Positions 53,435 through 61,672 of a stretch of DNA of 64,000 bases are shown piece by piece. The translations under genes and the position numbers were made by a program. The notes beneath the pieces were generated by a model. The model searched no databases, had not been told where the DNA came from, and saw nothing but the letters and a program-made list of their open reading frames with translations. This stretch comes from JAAEPI01 sp965212145 (GTDB lineage: Bacteria; Bacteroidota; Bacteroidia; Cytophagales; Cyclobacteriaceae), in NCBI GenBank assembly GCA_965212145.1, contig CBDBUY010000004.1, positions 744,001 to 808,000 on the forward strand. Direction: 5' to 3'. Position 1 is the stretch's first letter. Each line of letters begins with the position of its first letter.

Positions 53435-53466
53435 CAAAATTAGGGAATATTTGTACGCTTATTCAA
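53435..53466 (-). promoter_or_regulatory. Promoter of the zinc-ribbon/ferritin operon
   Basis: Minus strand TTG (plus 53464-53466), 21-base spacer, TAATTTTG (plus 53435-53442), ending 15 bases before the ATG at 53419. It lies between divergent genes; no Fur box is evident by eye. Confidence 0.55.
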
Positions 53467-53482
53467 CAAATCCAGTCTTAGA

Positions 53483-54289
53483 ATGATTCCAAAAAGGCGA
53501 CCAGAAACCAAACCCGATCCTGAACGGCAGGCAAAACTTGAGGCGTTCGATCGGTTATTGACGATCATGGATGAGCTCCGGGAAAATTGTCCATGGGACA
53601 AAAAACAGACCTTGGATTCGCTTAGATACCTGACCATTGAGGAAACTTATGAGTTGTCAGATGCCATTGTTGAGCAAGATCTGGATGAAATCAAAAAAGA
53701 GCTTGGTGACCTCATGCTACACCTAGCCTTTTATTCAAGAATTGGTTCAGAGAAGGGGGCATTCCACATTGGGGATGTACTGAATGGGGTTTGTGATAAG
53801 CTAATCAACCGACATCCGCACATCTATGATGACGTGGAAGCGAATGATGAGAAGACTGTGAAAGAGAATTGGGAAAAAATCAAGCTGAAGGAAAAAGGAA
53901 ATAAATCTGTTCTCGGAGGCGTCCCAAAATCTCTACCGGCTTTAGTGAAGGCGATGCGTATTCAGGAAAAAGCCAGAGGTGCTGGATTCGACTGGGACAA
54001 CAAAGATCAGGTGTGGGAAAAGGTAAAGGAAGAAATGCATGAGTTCGAAAGCGAAACTGAGCAGGATGAGCGAACGAATGAGTTCGGCGACCTGCTCTTC
54101 TCTTTGATCAACTACGCGCGATTCGTGGACATCAATCCGGAAGATGCGCTGGAACGAACGAATAAAAAATTCATTAAGCGCTTCAATTATCTGGAGTCAG
54201 AATCAAAGAAAGCTGGTAAGTCCCTGGATGAAATGACCCTTGCGGAGATGGATGAGTACTGGGAACAGGCGAAGAAAATCAGTAATTAG
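53483..54289 (+). CDS. mazG: Nucleoside triphosphate pyrophosphohydrolase MazG
   Basis: 268 residues with two MazG domains. First: CPWDKKQTLDSLRYLTIEETYELSDAI and KKELGDLMLHLAFY with the E-x-x-E and E-x-x-D magnesium sites; second: WEKVKEEMHEFESETE and EFGDLLFSLINYARF. It hydrolyses (d)NTPs to monophosphates, which cleans the nucleotide pool. The last 11 bases overlap the convergent gene at 54279. Confidence 0.95.
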   Translation: MIPKRRPETKPDPERQAKLEAFDRLLTIMDELRENCPWDKKQTLDSLRYLTIEETYELSDAIVEQDLDEIKKELGDLMLHLAFYSRIGSEKGAFHIGDVLNGVCDKLINRHPHIYDDVEANDEKTVKENWEKIKLKEKGNKSVLGGVPKSLPALVKAMRIQEKARGAGFDWDNKDQVWEKVKEEMHEFESETEQDERTNEFGDLLFSLINYARFVDINPEDALERTNKKFIKRFNYLESESKKAGKSLDEMTLAEMDEYWEQAKKISN

Positions 54290-54980
54290 AATCCATCAGT
54301 ATTTTCCAGTTACCATCGGCCTGCTTCTGCCATAATAGCATATACGGAAGATTATAGGATTTGCTGCATTGCCCGATTTCATATGCAATGTCTGAAGTAA
54401 CAAATACCACATGCTCGGGGGTCAGTTTCAGAGAATAATTAGGGTTATTCATATATCCATATTCAGTGGAAATTGCGCCAGTTCCTTGGAGAAGCCTACC
54501 GCGATTGTAATAGTAAGCATCTGGCGTGTAGAGGTCTTCCACGAGCTCATTAGCTTTATGAGCATTGCACAATTCCATCCATAGATTTCTCGGATCGTCC
54601 AGAGCGGAAGCCTTGAGGTTGGTCTGTTTGTTTTCAAAGATCACCAGGAACTCAATTTTGCCTCCTTTTGGATTGTCTGTTTTCTTGAGAAACATTACCG
54701 AGAACTTTTGGCCACTGGTTGCTATTTCCCCCACTTCAAAATCGAGAGCTTTATGAACCTCTATACCAAAATTCCTTTGGTACGATTTGACATTGCCTTG
54801 TGCTTCAATGAAAGTTGATACGAAACTCGAAATAGCGCCCTCACCGCGAATCATCCCTTTTTCTGAAAGGATCAAGGCATCACTCTCCAGATGACTAAAA
54901 AAATCGGCACTGATCTTAGAAGATTGACCGTGAGATTGAACAGAAACCAGAATGAAAAATATCGACCAGAGTTTATTCAT
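54279..54980 (-). CDS. Secreted protein with two NTF2/SnoaL-like domains
   Basis: 233 residues from the ATG at 54980 (MNKLWSIFFILVSVQSHGQ signal peptide). Two halves each look like an NTF2 fold: a first (about 20-135) with DALILSEKGMIRGEGAISSF and a second (about 140-233) with ELVEDLYTPDAYYYNRGRLLQG, the sequence W-x-x-Q-x-D-G-N-W-K near the end closing the fold. These domains often bind small ligands or act as isomerases; here the activity is unknown. The frame extending to 55031 is rejected because it has no signal peptide. Confidence 0.75.
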   Translation of the reverse strand: MNKLWSIFFILVSVQSHGQSSKISADFFSHLESDALILSEKGMIRGEGAISSFVSTFIEAQGNVKSYQRNFGIEVHKALDFEVGEIATSGQKFSVMFLKKTDNPKGGKIEFLVIFENKQTNLKASALDDPRNLWMELCNAHKANELVEDLYTPDAYYYNRGRLLQGTGAISTEYGYMNNPNYSLKLTPEHVVFVTSDIAYEIGQCSKSYNLPYMLLWQKQADGNWKILMDSNY

Positions 54981-55007
54981 GATTCGAGAATGTGCATGAG
55001 AATAAGA

Positions 55008-55028
55008 AAAGCTCGCTTTGCGAGCTTT
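55008..55028 (-). terminator. Hairpin after the AhpC/TSA-like gene
   Basis: Nine-base perfect stem AAAGCTCGC / GCGAGCTTT with loop TTT; read on the minus strand it is followed by a short T-rich stretch. It serves the gene ending at 55036. Confidence 0.6.
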
Positions 55029-55035
55029 CAATTAA

Positions 55036-55650
55036 TCAACTTTCTTTCCACTTGATCGTGCAACCTATGGCTGTGACATTAGTTTCCGGCGGCTTTTTCC
55101 CTATGAGTAACGCATCCACAGCCTCTTCCACATATTTCTTGGAGACTTTGCTTCCATCTCGAGGATTGTCGTCGATCGCCCCGATGAATTCCAAAACGTA
55201 CTTTCCACTATTGTTGCTGATCACATACATGTGAGGAGTTCGAGTCGCTCCGAATCTTCGAGCAATTTCCTGAGAGTCATCCCTCAGATACGGAAATGTG
55301 AATCCCTTATCAGCGGCTCTTTTCTTCATAGCCTCCATGGAATCTTCCGGCATTCTGCCCACGTCATTTGGATTAATCGCTATGACAGGAAAACCCTTAG
55401 GAGCATATTTTTTATCCAGTTCCACCAGACGGCTTTCGTACCCTATCGAGAATGGGCACGTGTTACATGTGAATGTCAGAATGAATCCTTTGGCGTCAGG
55501 ATAGTCCGACATAGACACCATCTTGCCGTCGATGTTCTTTAGCTCAAAGTCTTTGACTGTGTCTCCGACAGAGTATCCACCGCCAACGGACCGGGCATTC
55601 ATAAAAAATATGGCCGATCCAACGAGTAATAATGCGAGTACTTTTTTCAT
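55036..55650 (-). CDS. Exported thioredoxin-fold protein (AhpC/TSA-like)
   Basis: 204 residues with signal peptide (MKKVLALLLVGSAIFFMNA). Thioredoxin-like domain with Cys pair in FTCNTCPFSIGYESRL (C-N-T-C) and the cis-Pro segment ATRTPHMYVIS. An extra Cys lies in the C-terminal AIGCTIKWKES. Probably acts in extracytoplasmic redox reactions; substrate unknown. The TlpA-like gene 12 bases upstream is co-directional and likely co-transcribed. Confidence 0.88.
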   Translation of the reverse strand: MKKVLALLLVGSAIFFMNARSVGGGYSVGDTVKDFELKNIDGKMVSMSDYPDAKGFILTFTCNTCPFSIGYESRLVELDKKYAPKGFPVIAINPNDVGRMPEDSMEAMKKRAADKGFTFPYLRDDSQEIARRFGATRTPHMYVISNNSGKYVLEFIGAIDDNPRDGSKVSKKYVEEAVDALLIGKKPPETNVTAIGCTIKWKES

Positions 55651-55661
55651 GATATTGATGG

Positions 55662-56126
55662 TTAGTTCAAATATGAGTTAATTTTTTCCGCTAGTTGTTC
55701 TTTGGTGAGTTCTCCCTCATGGAAACTGGTTTTTCCCCATTCGTCCACAAACAAAGTGGCCGGAATAGCGCCGGACCAATCCTTATGTACCTTCCGCATA
55801 TAAGAGTTGTAATCCGTTTCATGTAGATGAAGAATCTGTGATTTCAGCCCCTTCTTTTCGACGAATGCCATGACCTTATCCAAGTGATCAGGAAAGTCCA
55901 AACTTACCAGATAAACCTTGACATTCTCATCCTTGCTATAGCTTTCAAAGTGTGGAATTTCCTTGACACATGGCCCACACCAGGTGGCCCAAAAGTTGAA
56001 AACTGTCAAAGGCGCATCTGCAGTAAGAATCTTCTTTTGAAGGTCGGGGAATTTAACCACCTCCACCTCCTGAGAATGGACGATTGTTGAGGCTAAAATG
56101 ATCGAGGCAAAAAGTAACCTTTTCAT
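55662..56126 (-). CDS. Exported TlpA-like thioredoxin
   Basis: 154 residues from the ATG at 56126 (MKRLLFASIILASTIVHSQ). Active site FNFWATWCGPCVKEIPHF; cis-Pro in GAIPATLFVDEWGK. Reductase of disulfides in the envelope, for example in cytochrome or thiol maturation. It precedes the AhpC/TSA-like gene, and both may form a small redox unit. An alternative longer start at 56156 is less likely. Confidence 0.9.
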   Translation of the reverse strand: MKRLLFASIILASTIVHSQEVEVVKFPDLQKKILTADAPLTVFNFWATWCGPCVKEIPHFESYSKDENVKVYLVSLDFPDHLDKVMAFVEKKGLKSQILHLHETDYNSYMRKVHKDWSGAIPATLFVDEWGKTSFHEGELTKEQLAEKINSYLN

Positions 56127-56192
56127 GGGAAGGGGATAAACGGATTTTAAAAACAAAGGTTAAAATTATAAAATCCGACCAACAGATAATTT

Positions 56193-57980
56193 CTATTCTG
56201 ATTTCTGCTGCTTGAGCTTAGTTCGGTAGGCATTGAAAATACGTGACTTGGACAGGAAACCGTAGTACTTCCCTTCGTGGATGACAGGAAGATTCCATGC
56301 CTGTGTCAGCTCAAACTTGTTCATAACCGACTGCATTTCTTCTTGCAGGGTGACGGAAGCGGGGACTTTCTGCATCAAGGCTCTGATTTCTACGCGATCC
56401 CGCATCTCTTCCTCAAACATGATGTCGCGGATTTGATCCAGAGTGATGATCCCTTCCAGCTCATTCTTCTCATTTACCACCGGGAAGACATTTCGCTTGC
56501 TCTTTTTCACCAGCTCCACGAGATCTTTCAACTTGGCATCCGGGTTAATGGTGAGAAGGTCCTTCTCGATTATTTTTTTCAGAGAGATCAAGCTTAGCAA
56601 CTGTCTATCCTTATCCCCAACGATCAGATCGCCCTTGGCAATCAATTTTTTCGTGTAAATAGAATGACTCTCAAAATAAGAAACTGTGCTGTAAGCAATA
56701 GCTGAGACCACCATCAGCGGAACAAACAACTCATAACCACCAGTGATCTCAGCGATCAGGAAGATGGCGGTCAGGGGAGCATATTGCACCCCGCTCATTA
56801 CCCCACACATCCCTACAAGCACAAAGTTGCTCTCACTCAAATCCCAACCCGGATAAATCATGTTACAGACTCTTGCAAAAAGGAATCCGGTGAAGGCACC
56901 CATAAAAAGAGACGGAGCGAAAATTCCTCCGCTACCTCCGGATCCAATAGTCATGCCTGTAGCGATCGGTTTTATGATCATTATGCATGCCACCAACGCG
57001 ATCAAGGCAAACGGATTCTGCGCCCATTTATAGAAGAAACTCAATTCAAATAGCGATGTGTCATTTCCCGAGAGCAGCTGCTTGATGCCCTCGTACCCCT
57101 CGCCATAGATTGGCGGGAAAGTCAAAATCATTACCGCCAGAGCCAATCCTCCAGTCAGCGCCCTTCCATAATCTTTCTTGATTCTTGAAAGAAGGTTTTC
57201 CGTTCCCTCTACTGTTTTCACAAAATATAGTGCCGCCATTCCGCAGAAAATTCCCAACCCAACGAAGTGAAGGGTGTCAGATTGATGAAAAGAGTCCGTG
57301 AGTTTAAAAGAGAACAAAATGTCTTCCCCCAATAACATCATCGAAACCAGCTGTCCGGCCACAGAAGCCATCAGGATAGGGATGAATTGCGCTATGGTGA
57401 CTTCCGTTAGAATCACCTCCATAGCGAAAATCACTCCTGCCACGGGCGAGTTAAAGATCGACGCAATGGCGCCAGCCGCCCCACAGCCGATGATCAGCGT
57501 TCGTTTCTTATAATCCAAGTGTACCAGCTGCGACAGATTCGATCCGATCGCTGATCCTGTCACCACGATTGGGGCCTCCAGCCCGGCCGAACCACCAAAT
57601 CCGACGGTGATGGCACTGGTGACCATTCTGGAATATGTTTTGGCCTGAGCGATGATGCTGGAGTTTTTGGAAATAGAGTAGAGAATGTCGGTAATCCCAT
57701 GCCCCATTCTTTCCTTGAAGATGTACTTGGAGATGACCATGGTCAGTAGGATGCCCAAGAGCGGTACCGCCAAAAAGAGATAGTTAATCTCATACTTACT
57801 GAGGTAGTGATCCCAAAGGTGGCTGATTTCATGAACGGCACTTTTAAGAACTACAGCGGCAAGACCCGCAATGAGCCCGACAACACTGGCGAAAATGATC
57901 AGAAAGCTCCGGTCACTGACGTGCTTTAAGCGCCAGATCAATAAGCGTCGGATGATATTTCTAAATTGGGAGTTGGCCAC
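56193..57980 (-). CDS. CLC-family chloride channel/exchanger with CBS pair
   Basis: 595 residues from a GTG start. CLC signature segments: GGSAGLEAPIVVTGSAIGS (gating Glu in LEAP), the selectivity segment GSGGSGGIFAPSLFMGAF and about ten transmembrane helices up to residue 430. Two CBS domains follow (about 450-590, LDQIRDIMFEEEMRDRVEIRAL, VIHEGKYYGFLSKSRIFNAY). The proton-path glutamate is not resolved by eye, so channel versus H+/Cl- exchanger is open. Single gene. Confidence 0.93.
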   Translation of the reverse strand: MANSQFRNIIRRLLIWRLKHVSDRSFLIIFASVVGLIAGLAAVVLKSAVHEISHLWDHYLSKYEINYLFLAVPLLGILLTMVISKYIFKERMGHGITDILYSISKNSSIIAQAKTYSRMVTSAITVGFGGSAGLEAPIVVTGSAIGSNLSQLVHLDYKKRTLIIGCGAAGAIASIFNSPVAGVIFAMEVILTEVTIAQFIPILMASVAGQLVSMMLLGEDILFSFKLTDSFHQSDTLHFVGLGIFCGMAALYFVKTVEGTENLLSRIKKDYGRALTGGLALAVMILTFPPIYGEGYEGIKQLLSGNDTSLFELSFFYKWAQNPFALIALVACIMIIKPIATGMTIGSGGSGGIFAPSLFMGAFTGFLFARVCNMIYPGWDLSESNFVLVGMCGVMSGVQYAPLTAIFLIAEITGGYELFVPLMVVSAIAYSTVSYFESHSIYTKKLIAKGDLIVGDKDRQLLSLISLKKIIEKDLLTINPDAKLKDLVELVKKSKRNVFPVVNEKNELEGIITLDQIRDIMFEEEMRDRVEIRALMQKVPASVTLQEEMQSVMNKFELTQAWNLPVIHEGKYYGFLSKSRIFNAYRTKLKQQKSE

Positions 57981-58001
57981 CTAGCGCAAAAGTACGCTCG
58001 A

Positions 58002-58346
58002 TTATTTCTTCTTCTTGCTCGATTTAGCCAAAGGATTGAAATCCAAGGCACGTTGAACCCACTTTTCCAGATCATCATCCCCTGCAATTCCTTCATCAGC
58101 AATGAACACATAGCCTTTCATTGGTCTGCCAGTAAAATCCATTGGTTTGCACCCTGGCTCGCTCAGACAAGATTCATAAACATCCGGCCCCACTCTGGCC
58201 ATAAGGTGGTCTTTGACGATCCCGACACACATTTTGTCATCCAACATGTAGCACAGCCCGCCCATCATTTTCTTCGCTTCGAATACTGCATTTTTTTCTA
58301 TCAAAACTCTGGTAATTCTCTCTTCAAGGAACTCATCGTACGCCAT
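58002..58346 (-). CDS. TfoX N-terminal domain protein
   Basis: 114 residues with the TfoX-N fold (VFEAKKMMGGLCYMLDDKMCVGIVKDHLMARVG and FTGRPMKGYVFI) and a basic tail (KSSKKKK). In E. coli the domain belongs to a competence regulator; stand-alone forms are common and of unknown role. Divergent from the photolyase gene with only 17 bases between start codons. Confidence 0.88.
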   Translation of the reverse strand: MAYDEFLEERITRVLIEKNAVFEAKKMMGGLCYMLDDKMCVGIVKDHLMARVGPDVYESCLSEPGCKPMDFTGRPMKGYVFIADEGIAGDDDLEKWVQRALDFNPLAKSSKKKK

Positions 58347-58352
58347 GGTGTT

Positions 58353-58360
58353 TACTTTTG
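58353..58360 (+). promoter_or_regulatory. -7 box adjoining the photolyase start
   Basis: Exact TACTTTTG, three bases before the ATG at 58364. This suggests that transcription begins at or near the start codon. Confidence 0.45.
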
Positions 58361-58363
58361 ATT

Positions 58364-59644
58364 ATGAAGTTAGCCGTTTTTTGGTTTCGTCGAGATTTGA
58401 GGTTGGAAGACAATGTGGGTCTGTATCATGCCCTTCAATCCGACTATCCTGTCCTCCCACTTTTCATTTTTGACAAAGACATTCTTGAAACCCTACCCAA
58501 GGATGATCCACGTGTCAATTTTATTCATGAGACGCTGGTCAAACTCAATGATCAATTGTCCAAGAAAGGGTCTGGCCTTTTGATTAAGAACGGGTCTCCT
58601 GCCGAAATCTGGACAGAAATTGTGAAAGAATTCGAGGTGGAGGCCGTTTACACCAATCACGATTACGAACCTTACGCCACTGAAAGGGATCAAGAAATCA
58701 GGGCTCTGCTAGACGAAAACAACATCCCGTTTTACACTTTCAAGGATCAGGTCATTTTTGAAAAGCATGAGGTTGTAAAAGACAATGGCGATCCATACAC
58801 CGTTTACACGCCTTACAAGAGAAAATGGCTTGCGGCTGTCAAAGAGAACACCTACGATTCAGTAGCGTCTGAGTCTTTACTCGAGAATTGCATTCAGAAG
58901 AAATTTGATTTTCCTTCATTAGGTGATATTGGTTTTGGGCCGAGCGAGATCAAAGTCAAGCCGTACAATCTGGATGCCATGGAGGGATACGAAAAGACCC
59001 GGGACATTCCTTATAAAGAAGGTACGAGTTACCTCAGCCCGCATCTTCGATTTGGGACTGTCAGTGTTCGAAAAATGGCAATGCTAGCCTCGGAAGCCAA
59101 CGAGACTTTCTTGAGCGAATTGATCTGGCGAGAGTTTTTCATGCAGATCCTTTTCCATTTTCCGCATGTAGTGGAGCAGTCTTTCCGCAAGGAATACGAC
59201 AACATTCAATGGGAAAACAACGAAGATCATTTCAAAAAGTGGTGCGAGGGGAAAACCGGTTACCCAATGGTTGATGCAGGGATGCGGGAGCTCAACGAGA
59301 CCGGCTACATGCACAACAGGGTTCGAATGGTAGTGGCTAGTTTCCTGACCAAGCACCTGTTGATAGATTGGCGGTGGGGTGAGGCCTATTTTGCAGAGAA
59401 GCTCCTCGATTATGAGCTATCCTCGAACAACGGCAACTGGCAATGGGCCGCCGGAACGGGCTGTGATGCCGCGCCTTATTTCAGGGTGTTTAATCCCACA
59501 TCGCAACTTGAGAAATTCGATCCGCAACAGCGGTATGTGAAAAAATGGATGGGCTCTAACCTGGGAAAATACCCGCCGGTAGTCGAACATAAGTTCGCTC
59601 GCGAAAGGGCACTGGAGAGGTATAAGACTGGATTGGGGCGTTAA
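58364..59644 (+). CDS. phr: Deoxyribodipyrimidine photolyase / cryptochrome family
   Basis: 426 residues from the ATG at 58364 (MKLAVFWFRRDLRLEDN). N-terminal alpha/beta domain and C-terminal FAD-binding domain: SYLSPHLRFGTVSVRK, ELIWREFFMQILFHFP, GMRELNETGYMHNRVRMVVASFLTKHLLIDWR, NNGNWQWAAGTGCDAAPYFRVFNP. This is the class I CPD photolyase signature order. It repairs UV dimers with light; a cryptochrome-like role is less likely. Confidence 0.95.
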   Translation: MKLAVFWFRRDLRLEDNVGLYHALQSDYPVLPLFIFDKDILETLPKDDPRVNFIHETLVKLNDQLSKKGSGLLIKNGSPAEIWTEIVKEFEVEAVYTNHDYEPYATERDQEIRALLDENNIPFYTFKDQVIFEKHEVVKDNGDPYTVYTPYKRKWLAAVKENTYDSVASESLLENCIQKKFDFPSLGDIGFGPSEIKVKPYNLDAMEGYEKTRDIPYKEGTSYLSPHLRFGTVSVRKMAMLASEANETFLSELIWREFFMQILFHFPHVVEQSFRKEYDNIQWENNEDHFKKWCEGKTGYPMVDAGMRELNETGYMHNRVRMVVASFLTKHLLIDWRWGEAYFAEKLLDYELSSNNGNWQWAAGTGCDAAPYFRVFNPTSQLEKFDPQQRYVKKWMGSNLGKYPPVVEHKFARERALERYKTGLGR

Positions 59645-59707
59645 TTCTATCCGGACGTAGATTTCAAAGTCCATGACTTTTACTACCATCAAATCAGTCA
59701 GGAAACG

Positions 59708-60112
59708 GATTGCTTCGTCCTCCGTCCTCGCAATGACGCACTTTTTTATTTACCAATTTTGAATTTCATTGGTCAGGTCACTCCAGCTTGGATTCATTAC
59801 ATTAATTAAATCAATCTTTTTTTGGCGAGACCCTCCTTTGATTTGTTTTTCTCTCATAATTGCTTCTTCGATTGAATGAAATAACTCATAATAGACCAGT
59901 TTGTGGAGATTGTATCTGGAAGAAAAACTTGAAGGGTTCGATTTCTCTTTATGTTGTTGAATTCGTGATATTAGATCTGAGGTCACACCAACATAGAGGG
60001 TACTATTATTTTTATTAGTCAGTATATAAACGCAACCACCCTTTTCCATCAATTCAATTTATCCGTCATTCCGAGCTTTGGCAGTGGAGTTGGAGGCGCG
60101 GCGAAGGAATCT
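59708..60112. mobile_element. Compact unit: GIY-YIG gene between inverted dispersed repeats
   Basis: Left flank 59708-59738 reads GATTGCTTCGTC...CTCGCAATGACG; right flank 60064-60112 reads CGTCATTCCGAG...GCGAAGGAATCT. Both fit CGTCATTsCGAG...GAAGsAATCy, in opposite orientations, with the CGTCATT ends facing inward. The GIY-YIG stop codon is 11 bases from the left copy and the start codon 14 bases from the right copy. No transposase is present. Mobility is inferred. Confidence 0.45.
59750..60049 (-). CDS. Stand-alone GIY-YIG nuclease (UPF0213-like)
   Basis: 99 residues from the ATG at 60049. GIY-YIG core: VYILTNKNNSTLYVGVTSDLISRIQQHK with the conserved Arg in the following helix, and the metal-binding Glu in SIEEAIMREKQIKG. 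The end WSDLTNEIQNW matches stand-alone members. Its function in bacteria is unproven; endonuclease activity is expected from the fold. It sits between two inverted copies of a dispersed repeat, only 11 and 14 bases away. Confidence 0.85.
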   Translation of the reverse strand: MEKGGCVYILTNKNNSTLYVGVTSDLISRIQQHKEKSNPSSFSSRYNLHKLVYYELFHSIEEAIMREKQIKGGSRQKKIDLINVMNPSWSDLTNEIQNW

Positions 60113-60114
60113 AT

Positions 60115-60906
60115 TTATACTACCACCGCATTCATTTTCTTTAGGGCCGTCTCGACGTATTCGAAGGTTGACAGCACATCTGGCTTACCATCCACGATCG
60201 CCACATTGTGTTCGAAATGCGCTGAAGGTTTCTTGTCGGCCGTAATGATCGTCCAGCCATCGTTCAGTTGAATGACCCGTCTAGTCCCCATGTTGATCAT
60301 GGGCTCAATCGCCACAACCAAACCTTCTTTGATTTTTGGTCCTCTGCCACGTTTCCCGAAATTCGGGACCTCAGGGGATTCATGCATTTTTCGGCCAAGG
60401 CCATGTCCGACCAATTCACGAACCACCCCATAGCCATGTTTCTCGGCATGTTGCTGAATAGCAAAACTCATATCGCCGATGCGCTTCCCGGCCACAAACT
60501 CGTTGATTCCAATGGTCAGGCATTCCTTGGTCACGCGAAGCAATTGTTTCACCGGTTCGGCTATTTCTCCAACGGCATAAGTGTAGGCATGGTCGCCATA
60601 AAACCCGTTTTTCAGCACGCCAATATCAATACCCACCACGTCACCCTCTTCCAGCGGTCGATCCGTCGGGATACCATGTACGACCTGCTCATTCACAGAG
60701 GTAATGATTGACTTTGGATAATCATACAGACCTAGAAATCCAGGAACCGCATCATGGTCGCGGATAAACTCATCTGCTTTTTTATCCAGTTCTAATGGTG
60801 TCACGCCGGGCAGAACATATTCCGCTAACATGCCCAGTGTCTTGGATACCAGCTGCGCACTCTCGCGCATAATTTCTATTTCCTCAGGGGACTTGTAATG
60901 AATCAT
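60115..60906 (-). CDS. map: Type I methionine aminopeptidase
   Basis: 263 residues. Metal ligands are seen in GDVVGIDIGVLKNGFYGDHAYTY (two Asp), GHGLGRKMHESPEVPNFG (His and neighbour), VVAIEPMINMG (Glu) and the final Glu region. Removes N-terminal Met. The stop codon lies three bases beyond the right copy of the repeat bracketing the GIY-YIG gene. An exact -7 box TAATTTTG (plus 60914-60921) lies seven bases before the ATG. Confidence 0.96.
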   Translation of the reverse strand: MIHYKSPEEIEIMRESAQLVSKTLGMLAEYVLPGVTPLELDKKADEFIRDHDAVPGFLGLYDYPKSIITSVNEQVVHGIPTDRPLEEGDVVGIDIGVLKNGFYGDHAYTYAVGEIAEPVKQLLRVTKECLTIGINEFVAGKRIGDMSFAIQQHAEKHGYGVVRELVGHGLGRKMHESPEVPNFGKRGRGPKIKEGLVVAIEPMINMGTRRVIQLNDGWTIITADKKPSAHFEHNVAIVDGKPDVLSTFEYVETALKKMNAVVV

Positions 60907-60913
60907 GGAGCGG

Positions 60914-60921
60914 CAAAATTA
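60914..60921 (-). promoter_or_regulatory. -7 box of map
   Basis: TAATTTTG on the minus strand, seven bases before the map ATG at 60906. A TTG 15 bases further upstream is slightly too close for a standard -33. Confidence 0.45.
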
Positions 60922-60958
60922 ACTAAATTGAAATCGCAATGAACTCTCTCTGTGAAAA

Positions 60959-61672
60959 GTGAAAATTAGTGTCATCATACCTACCTTCAATGAGGAGTCA
61001 AACATGCCTTCCTTACTTGAACTTTTGAAGACCAATGGGGGAGAATCCGTCCATGAAATTATCGTGGTGGATGGCGGCAGCCAGGATAAAACAATGCAGT
61101 TAGCTAGTGAGCTGGGAGCAATGACGCTGACTTCTCCTGAACGGGGACGAGCTGCACAAATGAACTATGCTGCTAAGCATGCAACAGGTGATGTTCTGTA
61201 TTTCGTACATGCCGATTCCAGACCTCCCGGCTCTTTTGCCGGAGATATAAAAAACGCTATTGAAGGTGGCATTCCGATTGGCTGCTACCGCTTTAAGTTT
61301 GACTCTAAAAAAATCATGCTGAAGGTCAATTCCTTTTTTACACGGTTTGACAAGATCATGTTTCGGGGGGGAGATCAAACCCTGTTTGTGACAAGAGAGG
61401 TTTTTCAGGAATTCAATGGTTACGATGAACATCATAAAATCATGGAGGAGTACGATTTCATCAAAAGGGTGCGGAAGAAGTACCCCTTCAAAATCATGGA
61501 TGGGGATGTGCTGGTTTCAGCCAGAAAATACGACAACAACAGCTACCTGAAGGTGAACTTTGCCAACTTCGTGGTGTTCAATATGTACCGGCTGGGATAC
61601 CCACAGGAGAAAATGATTAAGACCTATTATCGCATGCTCGGGCAGGAGAATTATAATTTTGATTTAGAATGA
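60959..61672 (+). CDS. Family 2 glycosyltransferase, rSAM/selenodomain-associated type
   Basis: 237 residues from a GTG start. SVIIPTFNEESNMPSLLELL, EIIVVDGGSQDKT, SPERGRAAQMNYAA, the D-x-D region VLYFVHADSRPPG, and GGDQTLFVTREVFQEFNGYDEH are the ordered marks of the TIGR04283-like subgroup. Acceptor unknown. It overlaps ispF by four bases (ATGA), so the two are co-translated. A paralogous enzyme is encoded at 22920. Confidence 0.88.
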   Translation: MKISVIIPTFNEESNMPSLLELLKTNGGESVHEIIVVDGGSQDKTMQLASELGAMTLTSPERGRAAQMNYAAKHATGDVLYFVHADSRPPGSFAGDIKNAIEGGIPIGCYRFKFDSKKIMLKVNSFFTRFDKIMFRGGDQTLFVTREVFQEFNGYDEHHKIMEEYDFIKRVRKKYPFKIMDGDVLVSARKYDNNSYLKVNFANFVVFNMYRLGYPQEKMIKTYYRMLGQENYNFDLE

